DNA of 64,000 bases from Methylocystis silviterrae. Lineage in GTDB: Bacteria > Pseudomonadota > Alphaproteobacteria > Rhizobiales > Beijerinckiaceae. Made by a program: the position numbers and the translations under genes. Positions 52,917 through 62,355 of the stretch are shown here, piece by piece (the stretch's first letter is position 1; every line of letters starts with the position of its first letter). Under the pieces are notes generated by a model. That model did no database searches, was not told the origin of the DNA, and saw nothing but the letters and a program-made list of their open reading frames with translations. Where the stretch lies: contig NZ_JABVWW010000013.1 of assembly GCF_013350005.1 (NCBI RefSeq), positions 1 through 64,000 on the forward strand, given 5' to 3'.

Positions 52917-54283
52917 ACGCGTTCTCCCAATGTCGCGAGGAGACTGGCGAGCGCCACGCGCGTGTCGCCGTCGGCGCGGCCGTCGACCTTCGCGCGGCGG
53001 AAGTGGCGCTGAAACGCCTCCACCGCCTGGACGGTCTGGACGTCATAGACGCCGGTCGGCTCGACGCCATAGCCATAAGCCGCGAGGTCGCGCTGGAGCG
53101 AGGCGACCTTGGCGCCCGCGTCGACAAGCGAGATCGTCGTCGCGCCAGCGCCGAGACTCTCATCGGCGACCCGCCCGACGCCATGGCGGGCGAGCTCCTC
53201 CCAGGGAAAGAACTCGCCGGGGTCCCGCTTGCGCCCAGGCGCGATGTCGGAATGCGCCAGCACGCGCTCGGGCGGTATCGCGTGGCGCCGGCAAATGTCC
53301 TTGGCGAGCGCCGCCGTCGCCTCGATTTGCGCCGCCGGATAGGGTCTCGGGTCGTCGTGGCCCGGATGAACGACTTCGATCCCGATCGAGGCGGAGTTCA
53401 TGTCGGTTTCGCCGGCCCAGTAGCTTATCCCGGCATGCCAGGCGCGCCGCGACTCCGGCACGAGCTGCAGCACGCCGCCGTCCTCCTCGACGACATAATG
53501 CGCCGAAACCTCCGAGCGCGGATTGCAAAGCAGGGCGAGAGCCGATTCCGCCGTCGGCATCCCCGTATAGTGAAGCACCAGCGACGAGATGGGGCGCAGC
53601 CGCGCGCCATGATTGGGCGATGGACACACGCGCGCGCCGTCGTAGTCGGGCGCGAAAAAGCCCTCGCGCTCACGCCAGGGTTGCGTCGCGGAGAGCCATT
53701 CCCGCGCGCGCGCCTCTGGTTCGGCGTTGCGCAAAATGTCGGTGACGACGCAGGCGCTGTCGGCGCCCGCGGCAAGCGCGGCGATGGCGCGTTCGGGGGT
53801 CAGTCCGCCGATGGCGACAAGAGGCGTCTCGCCGATCTGCGCCTTCCAGGCCCCGATCCGGGCGAGGCCCTGCGGCGCAAAAGCCATTTGTTTCAGAAGC
53901 GTGGGATAGATCGGCCCAAGCGCGACATAGTCCGCGCCGAGCGACAGCGCCCGGCCAAGTTCGGCTTCGTCATGCGTCGAAACGCCGATCCTGACCCCGG
54001 CGCGGCGCAACGCCGGGATGTCCGCCGCGTCGAGATCGCCCTGGCCGAGGTGGACGAAGTCGCAGCCTTCCTCCATCGCGAGCCGCCAGTAGTCGTTGAC
54101 GACGAGCTGCGCGCCATGTCGCGCGCACATCTCCCGCGCCGTTGCGATCTGCGCGCGCACGTCAGGCTCGGCGCGATCCTTCACCCGCAGCTGCACGAGC
54201 TTAACGCCCTGCGGCAGCAGGCGGGAAAGCCAGTCGGCGTCGTCGACGATCAGATAGAACGGGTCGAGCCTCAGCGCCGCCAC
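52913..54283 (-). CDS. thiE: Thiamine-phosphate synthase fused to an N-acetylmuramoyl-L-alanine amidase
   Basis: Residues 1-205 are ThiE, which joins the thiazole and pyrimidine units: VKLVQLRVKDR, VNDYWRLA, GADYVALGPIYPT, VAIGGLTPERA. From about 212, an AmpD/AmiD-type amidase follows (PSPNHGAR, LVLHYTGM with a zinc His, LAHSDIAPGRKRDPG with zinc His and Asp), and residues about 385-450 are a peptidoglycan-binding domain (LQRDLAAYGYGVEPTG). No stop, start codon or ribosome site lies at the junction near 53650. It sits 3 bases after thiG and overlaps the SDR gene. There is no signal peptide, so the amidase would be cytoplasmic, fitting muropeptide recycling. Confidence 0.87.
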   Translation of the reverse strand: MAALRLDPFYLIVDDADWLSRLLPQGVKLVQLRVKDRAEPDVRAQIATAREMCARHGAQLVVNDYWRLAMEEGCDFVHLGQGDLDAADIPALRRAGVRIGVSTHDEAELGRALSLGADYVALGPIYPTLLKQMAFAPQGLARIGAWKAQIGETPLVAIGGLTPERAIAALAAGADSACVVTDILRNAEPEARAREWLSATQPWREREGFFAPDYDGARVCPSPNHGARLRPISSLVLHYTGMPTAESALALLCNPRSEVSAHYVVEEDGGVLQLVPESRRAWHAGISYWAGETDMNSASIGIEVVHPGHDDPRPYPAAQIEATAALAKDICRRHAIPPERVLAHSDIAPGRKRDPGEFFPWEELARHGVGRVADESLGAGATTISLVDAGAKVASLQRDLAAYGYGVEPTGVYDVQTVQAVEAFQRHFRRAKVDGRADGDTRVALASLLATLGERV

Positions 54284-54286
54284 CCG

Positions 54287-55075
54287 TTACGCCAGTCTGT
54301 CGAAGGGTCGGCCGATGATCGGCGTCGAAGGCTCCGCCATGTCGCGCGGCGTCATCGGCTGCGCGCGAAAGCCCGCTCGGCCGGCTTCGATCGCGAGGGC
54401 GAAGGCGCGCGCCATCAAGACGGGGTCGCCGGCGCGCGAAACGGCGGTGTTGAGCAGCACCGCGTCATAGCCCATCTCCATAACGAGCGCGGCGTGAGAC
54501 GGCGCGCCAAGCCCCGCGTCGACAATGAGGGGCGTGTCGGGAAAATGCGCGCGCAGCGCCCGCAAGGCGAAAGCGTTGTTGACCCCGCGCCCGGAGCCGA
54601 TCGGCGCCGCCCAGGGCATCAGCACGCGGCAGCCGGCGTCGAGCAGCTTTTCCGCCACCACCAGATCGTCGGTCGTGTAGGGAAAGACCTTGAAGCCGTC
54701 ATCCGCGAGCGCGCGCGCCGCCTCGACGAGGCCGAAGACGTCAGGCTGTAGCGTGTCTTCCTCGCCGATAACTTCCAGCTTGATCCAGTCGGTTGCGAAG
54801 ACTTCCCGCGCCATTTGCGCGGTCGCGATCGCCTCCTTGGCGGTGCGGCATCCGGCGGTGTTGGGGAGCACGCGCACGCCGACATCGCGGATGAGGCTCC
54901 AGAAAGTCTCGCCCGCGCGCGCCCCGCCGGCCTCGCGCCGGAGCGAGACGGTGACGATCTCGCATCCCGATGCGCGAATGGCCTCGGCGAGGATTGCTGG
55001 CGACGAATAGCGCGCGGTGCCGAGCAGCAGCCGCGAGGCCAGCGCGCGGTCGTAAAGCGTCACCGGGTCATTCAT
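54287..55075 (-). CDS. thiG: Thiazole synthase
   Basis: ThiG builds the thiazole ring from deoxyxylulose phosphate, dehydroglycine and ThiS thiocarboxylate. The 262-aa TIM-barrel protein has the Schiff-base Lys in [11 protein letters not shown], and [28 protein letters not shown] and the C-terminal SRAGDP region. It follows thiS by 13 bases. Confidence 0.95.
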   Translation of the reverse strand: MNDPVTLYDRALASRLLLGTARYSSPAILAEAIRASGCEIVTVSLRREAGGARAGETFWSLIRDVGVRVLPNTAGCRTAKEAIATAQMAREVFATDWIKLEVIGEEDTLQPDVFGLVEAARALADDGFKVFPYTTDDLVVAEKLLDAGCRVLMPWAAPIGSGRGVNNAFALRALRAHFPDTPLIVDAGLGAPSHAALVMEMGYDAVLLNTAVSRAGDPVLMARAFALAIEAGRAGFRAQPMTPRDMAEPSTPIIGRPFDRLA

Positions 55076-55088
55076 GCATCAAACTCGC

Positions 55089-55286
55089 TCACCCGCCCTG
55101 TCTCGGCGTCACGATCTCGACGGCGTCGCCTTCGCGAAGCCGCGTCTCGGCGCGGTCCCTGGCGCGCACGAACTCCTGATTCAGAGCGGTGCCGACGGTC
55201 TTTTCATCATACCCCAGTTCGTCCAGCAGCATTTGCAACGTGGTCGCGCTCACATCCTGCGGCCGCCCGTTGATCTGAATCAGCAT
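55089..55286 (-). CDS. thiS: Sulfur carrier protein ThiS
   Basis: The 65-aa ubiquitin-like protein starts MLIQINGRPQDV and ends in the essential Gly-Gly (PRQGG) that carries the thiocarboxylate. Its start lies well inside the thiO reading frame: 80 bases overlap in different frames. Operon order thiO-thiS-thiG-thiE is standard. Confidence 0.94.
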   Translation of the reverse strand: MLIQINGRPQDVSATTLQMLLDELGYDEKTVGTALNQEFVRARDRAETRLREGDAVEIVTPRQGG

Positions 55287-56265
55287 CCATCACCTCTGGG
55301 AAATGTCCGTCGTTTACAATGACCTCGGCCGCGCGGCGCGCCAGCGCCGGCGCAAGCAGGAATCCGTGGCGGTAGAGCCCATTGATATAGAGAGTGCGAC
55401 CCCGCTTCAAAAGACGTGGCAGATTGTCGGCGAAGGCGGGTCGGAGGTCCGAGCCGGTCTCGACAATTTCCGCCTCGGCGAAGGCCGGGTGGACCGCAAA
55501 GGCGGAGTTGACGAGTTCGACGACCGACCGCGCGGTGACCCGCGCGCGCTCCTCATTCTCGATCATCGTCGCGCCGACCATGAACAGTTCCTCGCCGCGC
55601 GGCACGACGTAAACCGGCCGGCGCGGATGCAGCATGCGCACCGGACGCGCCAGGGAAATCTCCTCGCTGCGCAGGATCAGCATTTCGCCCTTCACGCCGC
55701 GCAGGCCGGGAAGCGCGTCGCGCGCCGCGAAGCCGCGGCAGTCGATTATCCAATCCGGGATCGTCTCCAGTCCGGCGGCGTCCTGTTGAACATGCAGCGT
55801 CACATTCGGCATTTGCGCGAGGCGCTCGGTCAGCGCGATGAGCGCCGCGCGGGGATCGAGATGCGCTTCTTGCCGAAAAAACAACGCGGCGTCGAAGCGC
55901 CCGGCGAGATCTGGCTCAAGCGCCGCGATATCCTTTGCGTCCAGCGAGTCGAAATTGCGCGTGCGCCGGGCGAAGTCGGCGAGTTCGGCGCGCTCCCGAG
56001 CCGGCGTCACGACAAGACTGCCGGCGACCGTCGCGACGCCGAGTTCGCGCGACCAGAAGTCGAGCGCTTCTTCGCCGAGCGTCGCGACCAGGGGTTCGGC
56101 GCTTTCCAGTTCGCACCAGGGCGCGATCATGCCGCCGGCGAAGCGCGAGCAGCCAAGGCCCGGCGCGGACTCGCGCTCGACGATCTCCACCTCCACGCCC
56201 TTCCGCGCGAGCGCATAGGCGGCGCAGAGTCCGGCGACGCCGGCGCCAATCACGCGCGCGAGCAT
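55207..56265 (-). CDS. thiO: Glycine oxidase ThiO
   Basis: ThiO is a flavoprotein that makes dehydroglycine from glycine for thiazole synthesis. The 352-aa protein has the FAD loop GAGVAGLCAAYALARKG, the CSRFAGGMIAPWCE region and the late GLYRHGFLLAPALA motif of the DAO family. The last 27 residues run over the thiS gene and look unlike family sequence. AAAGGCGG before the ATG is close to the riboswitch. Confidence 0.93.
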   Translation of the reverse strand: MLARVIGAGVAGLCAAYALARKGVEVEIVERESAPGLGCSRFAGGMIAPWCELESAEPLVATLGEEALDFWSRELGVATVAGSLVVTPARERAELADFARRTRNFDSLDAKDIAALEPDLAGRFDAALFFRQEAHLDPRAALIALTERLAQMPNVTLHVQQDAAGLETIPDWIIDCRGFAARDALPGLRGVKGEMLILRSEEISLARPVRMLHPRRPVYVVPRGEELFMVGATMIENEERARVTARSVVELVNSAFAVHPAFAEAEIVETGSDLRPAFADNLPRLLKRGRTLYINGLYRHGFLLAPALARRAAEVIVNDGHFPEVMDADSDQRAAAGCERDHVANAAGRTGV

Positions 56266-56292
56266 GAGCGCCGCCTTTCGGGAAATTTCGCT

Positions 56293-56392
56293 GACACCAT
56301 CCCTCCGCCAGTCTCAACTGGATCAGGTTCGAAGGGTCGCCGCCCCCCGCGTTTTCGCGCGTCTTGCGGCCTCTCAGCCCCGTGGCGGCGTC
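56293..56392 (-). promoter_or_regulatory. Thiamine pyrophosphate riboswitch
   Basis: On the minus strand the THI-box core is present: CGGGGCTGAGA at 56382-56372, then ACCCTTCGAACCTGATCCAG and GGCGGAGGGA near 56340-56300. P1 can pair GACGCC (56392-56387) with GGTGTC (56298-56293). It lies 27 bases before thiO and should switch off thiO-thiS-thiG-thiE when TPP is bound. With no T-tract hairpin seen, control of ribosome access is likely. Confidence 0.96.
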
Positions 56393-56578
56393 GTTGGCGC
56401 GCCGCCGGGCGGGCTCCCCCGGCGGACGTAGGCTGGCGCGAAGCACCGGGGCAGTCAAGCGCTGCGCTCGACTCCTTTAGGTCGCCGCGCCGCGCCGGGG
56501 CTTGCCAGACGTCATATGATGGCTCAGTTTGCGCAAAGAAAAGCGCGCGAAAAAAGCGCAGCATACCGGGAGAAAATC

Positions 56579-57175
56579 ATGAGCTTCATCAGCAAAATGG
56601 CTAGCGTCCGCAGGACGTTGGCCGGCGCCGTTCTCTGTGGCCTGCTCGCCTGCGCGATTTCTGCGGGGCCGGCTGGCGCCGCGCAGCTCGGCGAATATTT
56701 TCCCATTCCGAATTCGCTGAGCCTCAGCGGGGTTCCGCGCGACTCGCTCCTGAAGATCCAGTCGAAATGGCTGCAGAACGGCCTCGACAAACTCAAGAAG
56801 GCGCGCGCTGAAGCCGAAGCGGCGCTCGAAAAGGCCAAGTCCGGCGCTTCGGACCAGGTCGCGGCGGCGGAGGAGAAGGTCAAGAAGCTCGATGCGATGA
56901 TCGCTGAAACTCAGGAAGAACTCGCGCTGTCGGAGAACAGTGATTCGTCGCATGAGATTCAACAAGCGCGCAAACGCAACTTGCTGCTCGCTCTCAACCA
57001 GTGGATCAATGAGCTCAATCGCCTCGCCACAGAGCAGATGAAGATCGCGATCCTCAAGGACGGCGCCGAGGCCATGGCGGCGCAAAACCGGAATTATCAA
57101 TTGTCGGAACAGGCGGACAATCTCGAAAAAGCCAAGCGCGACCCGAGTTTCGAAGATTGGGGCGTGACGAAGTAA
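56579..57175 (+). CDS. Secreted coiled-coil protein of unknown function
   Basis: The 198-aa protein has a signal peptide (VRRTLAGAVLCGLLACAISAGPAGAA) and then a long Lys/Glu/Ala-rich helical region (about 55-130) typical of a coiled coil, and a charged C-terminus ending DWGVTK. GGGAG precedes the ATG at 56579; an ATG at 56516 would precede the signal by 21 charged residues. I do not recognise the family; a periplasmic location is inferred. Confidence 0.7.
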   Translation: MSFISKMASVRRTLAGAVLCGLLACAISAGPAGAAQLGEYFPIPNSLSLSGVPRDSLLKIQSKWLQNGLDKLKKARAEAEAALEKAKSGASDQVAAAEEKVKKLDAMIAETQEELALSENSDSSHEIQQARKRNLLLALNQWINELNRLATEQMKIAILKDGAEAMAAQNRNYQLSEQADNLEKAKRDPSFEDWGVTK

Positions 57176-57265
57176 TCTTAAGCGGGCAGTCCGGGGTCAG
57201 GACTCATTGATCGAGCGCGCCGCCGATGAGTTGAGGAGACGGGCGGCTGCCCGGCGAGATTTCCA

Positions 57266-57916
57266 ATGACCCCCACAGTTACCGCCTTTGAACGGTCGCC
57301 AGATGGCGGCAAGGGATTGGCGCGGGACATGCGCGTTCGCTGGGCGCTCGAAGAAGTGGGCCAACCCTACGACGTTCGTCTTCTTTCATTCAAAGCGATG
57401 AAGGAACCGGCGCATCTCGCGCTTCATCCTTTCGGGCAGATTCCGACCTATGAAGAAGGCGGTCTCGCCCTATTCGAGTCGGGGGCGATCGTGTTCCATA
57501 TCGCGGAGCGCCATGCTGGGCTGCTGCCAGACGATGCAAATGCCCGGGCGCGCGCGATCACATGGATGTTTGCGGCGCTCAGCACGATGGAGCCGCCAAT
57601 CATTGATCTTGCAATCGCCAGGCTTCTGGAGCGCGACGAGGCCTGGTACGAGCAGCGTCTGCCTCTCGTCGAGGATCGCGTCCGTAACCGGCTGGGCCAA
57701 CTTTCCTTTCGCCTTGGCGATGCCGACTGGCTCGATGGTCCGTTCAGCGCCGGCGACCTGATGATGGCGTCGGTGCTGCTCAGGTTGAAGGCGTCGGGTC
57801 TGCTGGACCAATATCCGAACCTCTCCGCCTATGTCGCCCGCGGCGAAGCGCGGCCCGCATACAAGCGTGCCTTCGAGGCTCAACTGGCGGTTTTCAGCGC
57901 CGCATCCCGGACCTAG
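57266..57916 (+). CDS. Glutathione S-transferase family protein
   Basis: The 216-aa protein has a thioredoxin-like N-domain (about 1-80, with RVRWALEEVGQPYDVRLLS and GQIPTYEEGGLALFESGAIVFHIAE, the glutathione-site Glu-Ser) and an all-helical C-domain. No catalytic Ser/Cys is obvious at the N-terminus, so the reaction is not clear. Its end overlaps zapA by 4 bases in convergent orientation. Confidence 0.9.
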   Translation: MTPTVTAFERSPDGGKGLARDMRVRWALEEVGQPYDVRLLSFKAMKEPAHLALHPFGQIPTYEEGGLALFESGAIVFHIAERHAGLLPDDANARARAITWMFAALSTMEPPIIDLAIARLLERDEAWYEQRLPLVEDRVRNRLGQLSFRLGDADWLDGPFSAGDLMMASVLLRLKASGLLDQYPNLSAYVARGEARPAYKRAFEAQLAVFSAASRT

Positions 57917-58296
57917 AGACCATCGTCCGGCGATGCGGCGGGCGGCGACAGTTCGCCAGTGAGCTTCACGATCCGACGCGTCGCGTCGCCAAGCGCCTTG
58001 GCGGCGAGCGTCGACGCGGCGTCGCTCGCCTTGTGCGCGGCGTCGAGTTCAGCGCGCAGCGCAGCGAACTCGGCTTCCGTCGCCTGCGCTTTGGCGCGTG
58101 CGTCCGTCGCCTCGTCGGCGATTGCGAGCGCGGCCATCACGATGATGCGCTGCTCGCCGATCTCGCCGAAGCTCTCGCGCATCGACTGGATCTTGCTTTC
58201 CACGTAACGCGCGAGCTCTTCGATGCGCTGCTCCTCGCCCTCCTCGCAGGACATGCGATAGGTGCGACCGGCGATGGCGACGACGACGGCGGCCAT
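57913..58296 (-). CDS. zapA: Cell division protein ZapA
   Basis: ZapA bundles FtsZ filaments at the division ring. The 127-aa protein has the ZapA head (VAIAGRTYRMSCEEGEEQRIEELARYVE) and the MREsfgEIGEQRIIVMAALAIADE core, then a C-terminal coiled coil. The start at 58296 is just 1 base past the stop of the DUF4164 gene, a pairing usual in Rhizobiales. Confidence 0.93.
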   Translation of the reverse strand: MAAVVVAIAGRTYRMSCEEGEEQRIEELARYVESKIQSMRESFGEIGEQRIIVMAALAIADEATDARAKAQATEAEFAALRAELDAAHKASDAASTLAAKALGDATRRIVKLTGELSPPAASPDDGL

Positions 58297-58297
58297 A

Positions 58298-58621
58298 TTA
58301 ATTCTCTCGGGTCGAGGCGACGCCCGCCGCGCCGAGCGCTGCGGCGACGCCTTCGCTCGCGGCTTCGAGCCTTCGCAGCACCTCGTCGCGGCTCTTCTCC
58401 AGGGCGTTCTGCTGCGCCAACGCGGCGTCGAGATCGAGAGCGAGACGCGACCGATCATCTTGCATGACGGCGAGTTCTTCTTCGAGTTCGGCACTGGACA
58501 GCTCGTCTTCGAGCTTTGCGGCGACAGTGCGCTCCAGCTGAGCGAGCGCCGCCTGCAGCTCGGCGACGGCGGCCTCGAGCCTCTTGGCGTTTTCTTCGTC
58601 GCGCTTATCTGAATGGGTCAT
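58298..58621 (-). CDS. DUF4164 coiled-coil protein
   Basis: The 107-aa protein is almost all heptad-like helix (KRLEAAVAELQAALAQLERTV, SSAELEEELAVMQDDRSRL). It precedes zapA as in other Rhizobiales, where it is annotated DUF4164. A division-related role is inferred from this tie. The start at 58621 (MTHSDKRDEE) is the only one giving the family length. Confidence 0.85.
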   Translation of the reverse strand: MTHSDKRDEENAKRLEAAVAELQAALAQLERTVAAKLEDELSSAELEEELAVMQDDRSRLALDLDAALAQQNALEKSRDEVLRRLEAASEGVAAALGAAGVASTREN

Positions 58622-58846
58622 CGCCGGTCGCGGAAGGTGCATGGCTTTGCGGCGCGGCGAACACGCCGAACGATTCGCTTGCCAGCCTGTTCCTAGCATG
58701 AATCGCGCAAATCGAAACCGCGCCAATTGGCGCGACCTTGGCGCGTTGACAGGGGGGCGCGAGGTGCTATCACACGCTCGCCTCCAGAGCCCACAGGCTC
58801 GATGGCGAGGGCCGCGGAGTTCCGGCGGCGCAAGGAGATTTTCCAA

Positions 58847-59854
58847 ATGACCGTGAGAGTGGCGATCAACGGATTCGGGCGCATCGGCCGCAATATCCTG
58901 CGCTATATCATCGAGACCGGACGCACGGACCTCGAAGTCGTCGCCATCAACGATCTCGGCCCGGTCGAGACCAATGCGCATCTGTTGCGATATGATTCAG
59001 TCCACGGCCGCTTCCCGCATGAGGTGAAAGTCGCCGGAGACACGATCGACGTCGGCCGCGGCCCGATCAAAGTGACCGCCATCAAGAATCCGGCCGAGCT
59101 TCCCTACAAGGACCTCAAGATCGACATCGCGCTGGAATGCACCGGGCTTTTCACGGCGCGTGACAAGGCGAAATTGCTGCTCGACGCGGGCGCGAAGCGC
59201 GTGCTGGTTTCAGCGCCCGCCGAAGGCGCCGACATTACGGTCGTCTATGGCGTCAATCACGATAAGATCACCAAGGATCATCTCGTGATCTCCAACGCGT
59301 CCTGCACGACGAACTGTCTCGCGCCGGTCGCCAAGGTGCTGCATGATGCGATCGGCATCGAGAAGGGGATCATGACGACGATCCACGCCTATACGGGCGA
59401 TCAGCCGACGCTCGACACGATGCATAAGGATCTCTACCGCGCCCGCGCGGCGGCGCTTTCGATGATCCCGACCTCGACGGGCGCGGCGAAGGCCGTCGGA
59501 CTCGTATTGCCGGAGCTGAACGGCAAGCTCGACGGCTACGCCATTCGCGTGCCGACGCCCAACGTCTCGGCGGTCGATCTGAAATTTGTCGCCAAGCGGG
59601 CGACGACGAAGGACGAGGTGCACGCCGCGATCAAGGCCGCCGCCGACGGCCCGCTCAAGGGCGTGCTCGGCTATACGAGCGAGAAGCTGGTGTCGATCGA
59701 CTTCAACCACAATCCGCTCTCGTCCTGCTTCCATCTCGACCAGACCAAGGTCCTGGACGGCAATCTCGTGTCGATCCTGTCCTGGTACGACAATGAATGG
59801 GGCTTCTCCGGCCGCATGACCGATGTGGCGAGCGTGATCGGCAAGCTTCTGTAA
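58847..59854 (+). CDS. gap: Type I glyceraldehyde-3-phosphate dehydrogenase
   Basis: The 335-aa glycolytic enzyme has the NAD loop [14 protein letters not shown], the catalytic Cys in [19 protein letters not shown] and WYDNEWGFS. Asp-Leu at INDLG suggests NAD preference. AAGGAG lies 9 bases before the ATG at 58847; an ATG at 58727 would add 40 unrelated residues. It is followed by pgk after a hairpin. Confidence 0.97.
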   Translation: MTVRVAINGFGRIGRNILRYIIETGRTDLEVVAINDLGPVETNAHLLRYDSVHGRFPHEVKVAGDTIDVGRGPIKVTAIKNPAELPYKDLKIDIALECTGLFTARDKAKLLLDAGAKRVLVSAPAEGADITVVYGVNHDKITKDHLVISNASCTTNCLAPVAKVLHDAIGIEKGIMTTIHAYTGDQPTLDTMHKDLYRARAAALSMIPTSTGAAKAVGLVLPELNGKLDGYAIRVPTPNVSAVDLKFVAKRATTKDEVHAAIKAAADGPLKGVLGYTSEKLVSIDFNHNPLSSCFHLDQTKVLDGNLVSILSWYDNEWGFSGRMTDVASVIGKLL

Positions 59855-59874
59855 GCATCGTTCCACCACGCCGG

Positions 59875-59904
59875 CGCGGACCTTCGGGTCCGCGTTTGGC
59901 TTTT
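59875..59904 (+). terminator. UUCG-capped hairpin between gap and pgk
   Basis: CGCGGACC (59875-59882) and GGTCCGCG (59887-59894) pair around a TTCG tetraloop and are followed by TTTGGCTTTT. It may partly end gap transcription or stabilise the gap mRNA, with read-through into pgk. Confidence 0.65.
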
Positions 59905-59927
59905 CAAGCCGCGATTGGACGCCCGAC

Positions 59928-61133
59928 ATGACCGCTTTCCACACTCTCGACGACGTCGACGTCAAAGGAAAGCGCGTGTTGCTGCGCGTCGATTTGAACG
60001 TGCCGATGGAGGACGGGCGCGTCACCGACGCGACGCGCATCGAGCGTGCGTTGCCGACGATCAACGAGATCGTGGAAAAAGGCGGCAGAGTCATTCTGCT
60101 TTCGCATTTCGGCCGGCCAAAGGGTCAGCGCGTCGATGCGGATTCGCTGCGCCAGGTCATCCCGACGCTCGAACATTTTCTCAAACGCAAGATCGCTTTC
60201 GCCGACGACTGCGTCGGCGACGCCGCGGCGAAGATCGTCGACGGGCTCAAGGACGGCGACGTCGCATTGCTCGAGAACACGCGTTTCCACAAGGGCGAAG
60301 AAAAGAACGCCGCCGATTTTGTCGACGCGCTCGCCAAGAGCGGCGATATCTTCGTCAGCGACGCCTTTTCGGCTGCGCACCGCGCGCACGCGTCGACCGA
60401 AGGCATAGCGCACAGACTGCCCGCCTTCGCCGGCCGAGCCATGCAGGCGGAACTTGAAGCGTTGCAGTCCGCGCTCGCCAATCCGCAGCGGCCGGTCATG
60501 GCGATCGTTGGCGGCGCGAAAGTTTCGACGAAGCTCGAACTCTTGGGCAATCTCGTCGCGAAGGTTGACTATCTCGTCATCGGCGGCGGCATGGCCAACA
60601 CTTTCCTGGCGGCGCAAGGCAAGAGCGTCGGCAAATCGCTGTGCGAACATGATCTCGCCGGCGCCGCGCGGGAGATTTTGGCCAAGGCGGAAAAGGCCGG
60701 CTGCGAGATCGTGCTGCCGATCGACGCCACGGTTGCGCAGAAATTCGAGGCGCATGCGCCGTCGCGCTTCGTCTCGGTCGATCATGTCGGCGAAAACGAC
60801 ATGATCCTCGACGTCGGGCCAAAATCAATCGCCCATGTCGAATCGCTGCTCGCTGCGTGCAGGACGCTGGTGTGGAACGGCCCGTTTGGCGCGTTCGAAC
60901 TGCCGCCCTTCGACGAAGGCACCAACGCCGTCGCGCAGACCGCGGCGCGGCTCACCGTCGAGGGCAAGTTGCTCTCGATCGCCGGCGGCGGCGACACCGT
61001 CGCGGCGCTCAATCAGGCGCATGTCGCGCAGGAATTTTCCTATGTGTCGACGGCCGGCGGCGCCTTTCTCGAATGGCTCGAAGGAAAGACGCTGCCCGGC
61101 GTCGCGGCGCTGATGCAATCTTCACAGCGCTGA
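59928..61133 (+). CDS. pgk: Phosphoglycerate kinase
   Basis: The 401-aa enzyme makes ATP from 1,3-bisphosphoglycerate. It has [34 protein letters not shown], the [12 protein letters not shown] hinge and the nucleotide-site [14 protein letters not shown] and GGGDTVAAL. It is intact and of normal length, 73 bases after gap in the common gap-pgk order. Confidence 0.97.
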   Translation: MTAFHTLDDVDVKGKRVLLRVDLNVPMEDGRVTDATRIERALPTINEIVEKGGRVILLSHFGRPKGQRVDADSLRQVIPTLEHFLKRKIAFADDCVGDAAAKIVDGLKDGDVALLENTRFHKGEEKNAADFVDALAKSGDIFVSDAFSAAHRAHASTEGIAHRLPAFAGRAMQAELEALQSALANPQRPVMAIVGGAKVSTKLELLGNLVAKVDYLVIGGGMANTFLAAQGKSVGKSLCEHDLAGAAREILAKAEKAGCEIVLPIDATVAQKFEAHAPSRFVSVDHVGENDMILDVGPKSIAHVESLLAACRTLVWNGPFGAFELPPFDEGTNAVAQTAARLTVEGKLLSIAGGGDTVAALNQAHVAQEFSYVSTAGGAFLEWLEGKTLPGVAALMQSSQR

Positions 61134-61173
61134 AATCGCGGCCGCTTGGTCCGCGTTTCTTGGGAAGGAACGC

Positions 61174-61659
61174 CTAGAGATGGGCGAGCGTGGCTTCGGC
61201 GGTCGAGACCGTCGCTTCGCTCGAATTCTCTTCGACATTGATCCATTTGACGACGCCGTCGTCGATAAGCGCCGAATAGCGCTTGCCGCGCACGCCAAGC
61301 CCCGCGTCGGTTAGATCGAGTTCGACGCCGAGCGCTTTGGCGAAGGTCGCCGAACCATCGGCGAGCGCGTCGATCTTGTCGCCGCCTCCCGACTCCTTCA
61401 CCCAGGCGTCGAGCGCGAAAATGTCATTGACCGCCGTGACCGCCACCGCGTCCACGCCTTTGGATTTGATTTCATCCGCCTTGGCGATGAAGCCGGGCAG
61501 ATGTTTCTTGTGGCAAGTCGGCGTATAGGCGCCGGGAACGCTGAAGAGCGCCACCCTGCGTCCCGCAAAATAGTCTTTCGTGGCGACCGGCTCAGGTCCA
61601 TTCTTGCCCATGACGGTCAACTTCACGTCGGGGAGTCGGTCTCCAGCTTTAATGGTCAT
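61174..61659 (-). CDS. Peroxiredoxin (Prx5/AhpE-like, 1-Cys)
   Basis: The 161-aa thiol peroxidase has the active-site motif PGAYTPTCHKKHLPGF; this is its only Cys, so it needs an outside thiol (glutathione or glutaredoxin). VKWINVEEN near the end fits the Prx5 branch. It is convergent with pgk and monocistronic. Confidence 0.93.
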   Translation of the reverse strand: MTIKAGDRLPDVKLTVMGKNGPEPVATKDYFAGRRVALFSVPGAYTPTCHKKHLPGFIAKADEIKSKGVDAVAVTAVNDIFALDAWVKESGGGDKIDALADGSATFAKALGVELDLTDAGLGVRGKRYSALIDDGVVKWINVEENSSEATVSTAEATLAHL

Positions 61660-61829
61660 GCACGATCTCGCTCTGATTTGGGGTAAGGCCCAGAACTAGA
61701 TAGCGCGCTTCCTGGCTTTGTGTCGCGTGCGCGGCGCGACTTGCTTGCAGCGCACTTGTGAGCTTCGCCGAGGCGAGGCAACATGCGCAAGCGGCCGGCG
61801 CAGACGATTCGCTTCTGGAGGACGGGCCA

Positions 61830-62345
61830 ATGTCGGATTCTTCGAATGGAGGCGGCGGCGAGACGCCCCCCTCCGCATGGGTATGGAGCCAGTATCGCGC
61901 CGTGTTGCCTGATTCGCCCGATTCGCCAGCGCGACGCGCGCCGGTCCTCACAAAGAAGAGCGTGCAAACGCCGCCGCCGCGGCCCGCATCCGATCCGCCG
62001 CCGCCACGACGCTCCGGCGGGGGTGGGGGCGGGATCGCCTTCTTGGTGGCGCTCGCAATTCTGACTCTTGCCGCAGCGACGTGGTGGTTCGCCGCCTCGC
62101 GGTCGCAGCCTCCCGCTCCCGATGCGCAGCCCGTCGAAGAGAGCGGCGCGCCGAGCGCGCCGCCGCCCGAACCCGAGGTTGCGCCGCCGGCTGAATCCGC
62201 TGCTCCGTCTTCACCGGAGGAGGCCGCCCCGCCGGCGCAGCCTTCGCCGCCGGCCGCGGCGCCGCCGGCCGAGCGGGGCGCTGAGCCCCGCGCCCGGACG
62301 GAACCCGGCGCGAAGCGGAAAAAGCCCAAGAACCGGCCTCACTAA
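61830..62345 (+). CDS. Pro-rich single-span membrane protein
   Basis: The 171-aa protein has an acidic N-terminus, a Pro-rich stretch, a Gly run, one transmembrane helix (IAFLVALAILTLAAATWWFAA, about residues 69-89) and a long Pro/Ala/Glu C-terminus ending in a basic tail (KRKKPKNRPH). GGAGG lies 8 bases before the ATG at 61830, which decides the start; a GTG at 61758 lies further up. No family is recognised. Confidence 0.6.
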   Translation: MSDSSNGGGGETPPSAWVWSQYRAVLPDSPDSPARRAPVLTKKSVQTPPPRPASDPPPPRRSGGGGGGIAFLVALAILTLAAATWWFAASRSQPPAPDAQPVEESGAPSAPPPEPEVAPPAESAAPSSPEEAAPPAQPSPPAAAPPAERGAEPRARTEPGAKRKKPKNRPH

Positions 62346-62355
62346 CGAGGGCGGT

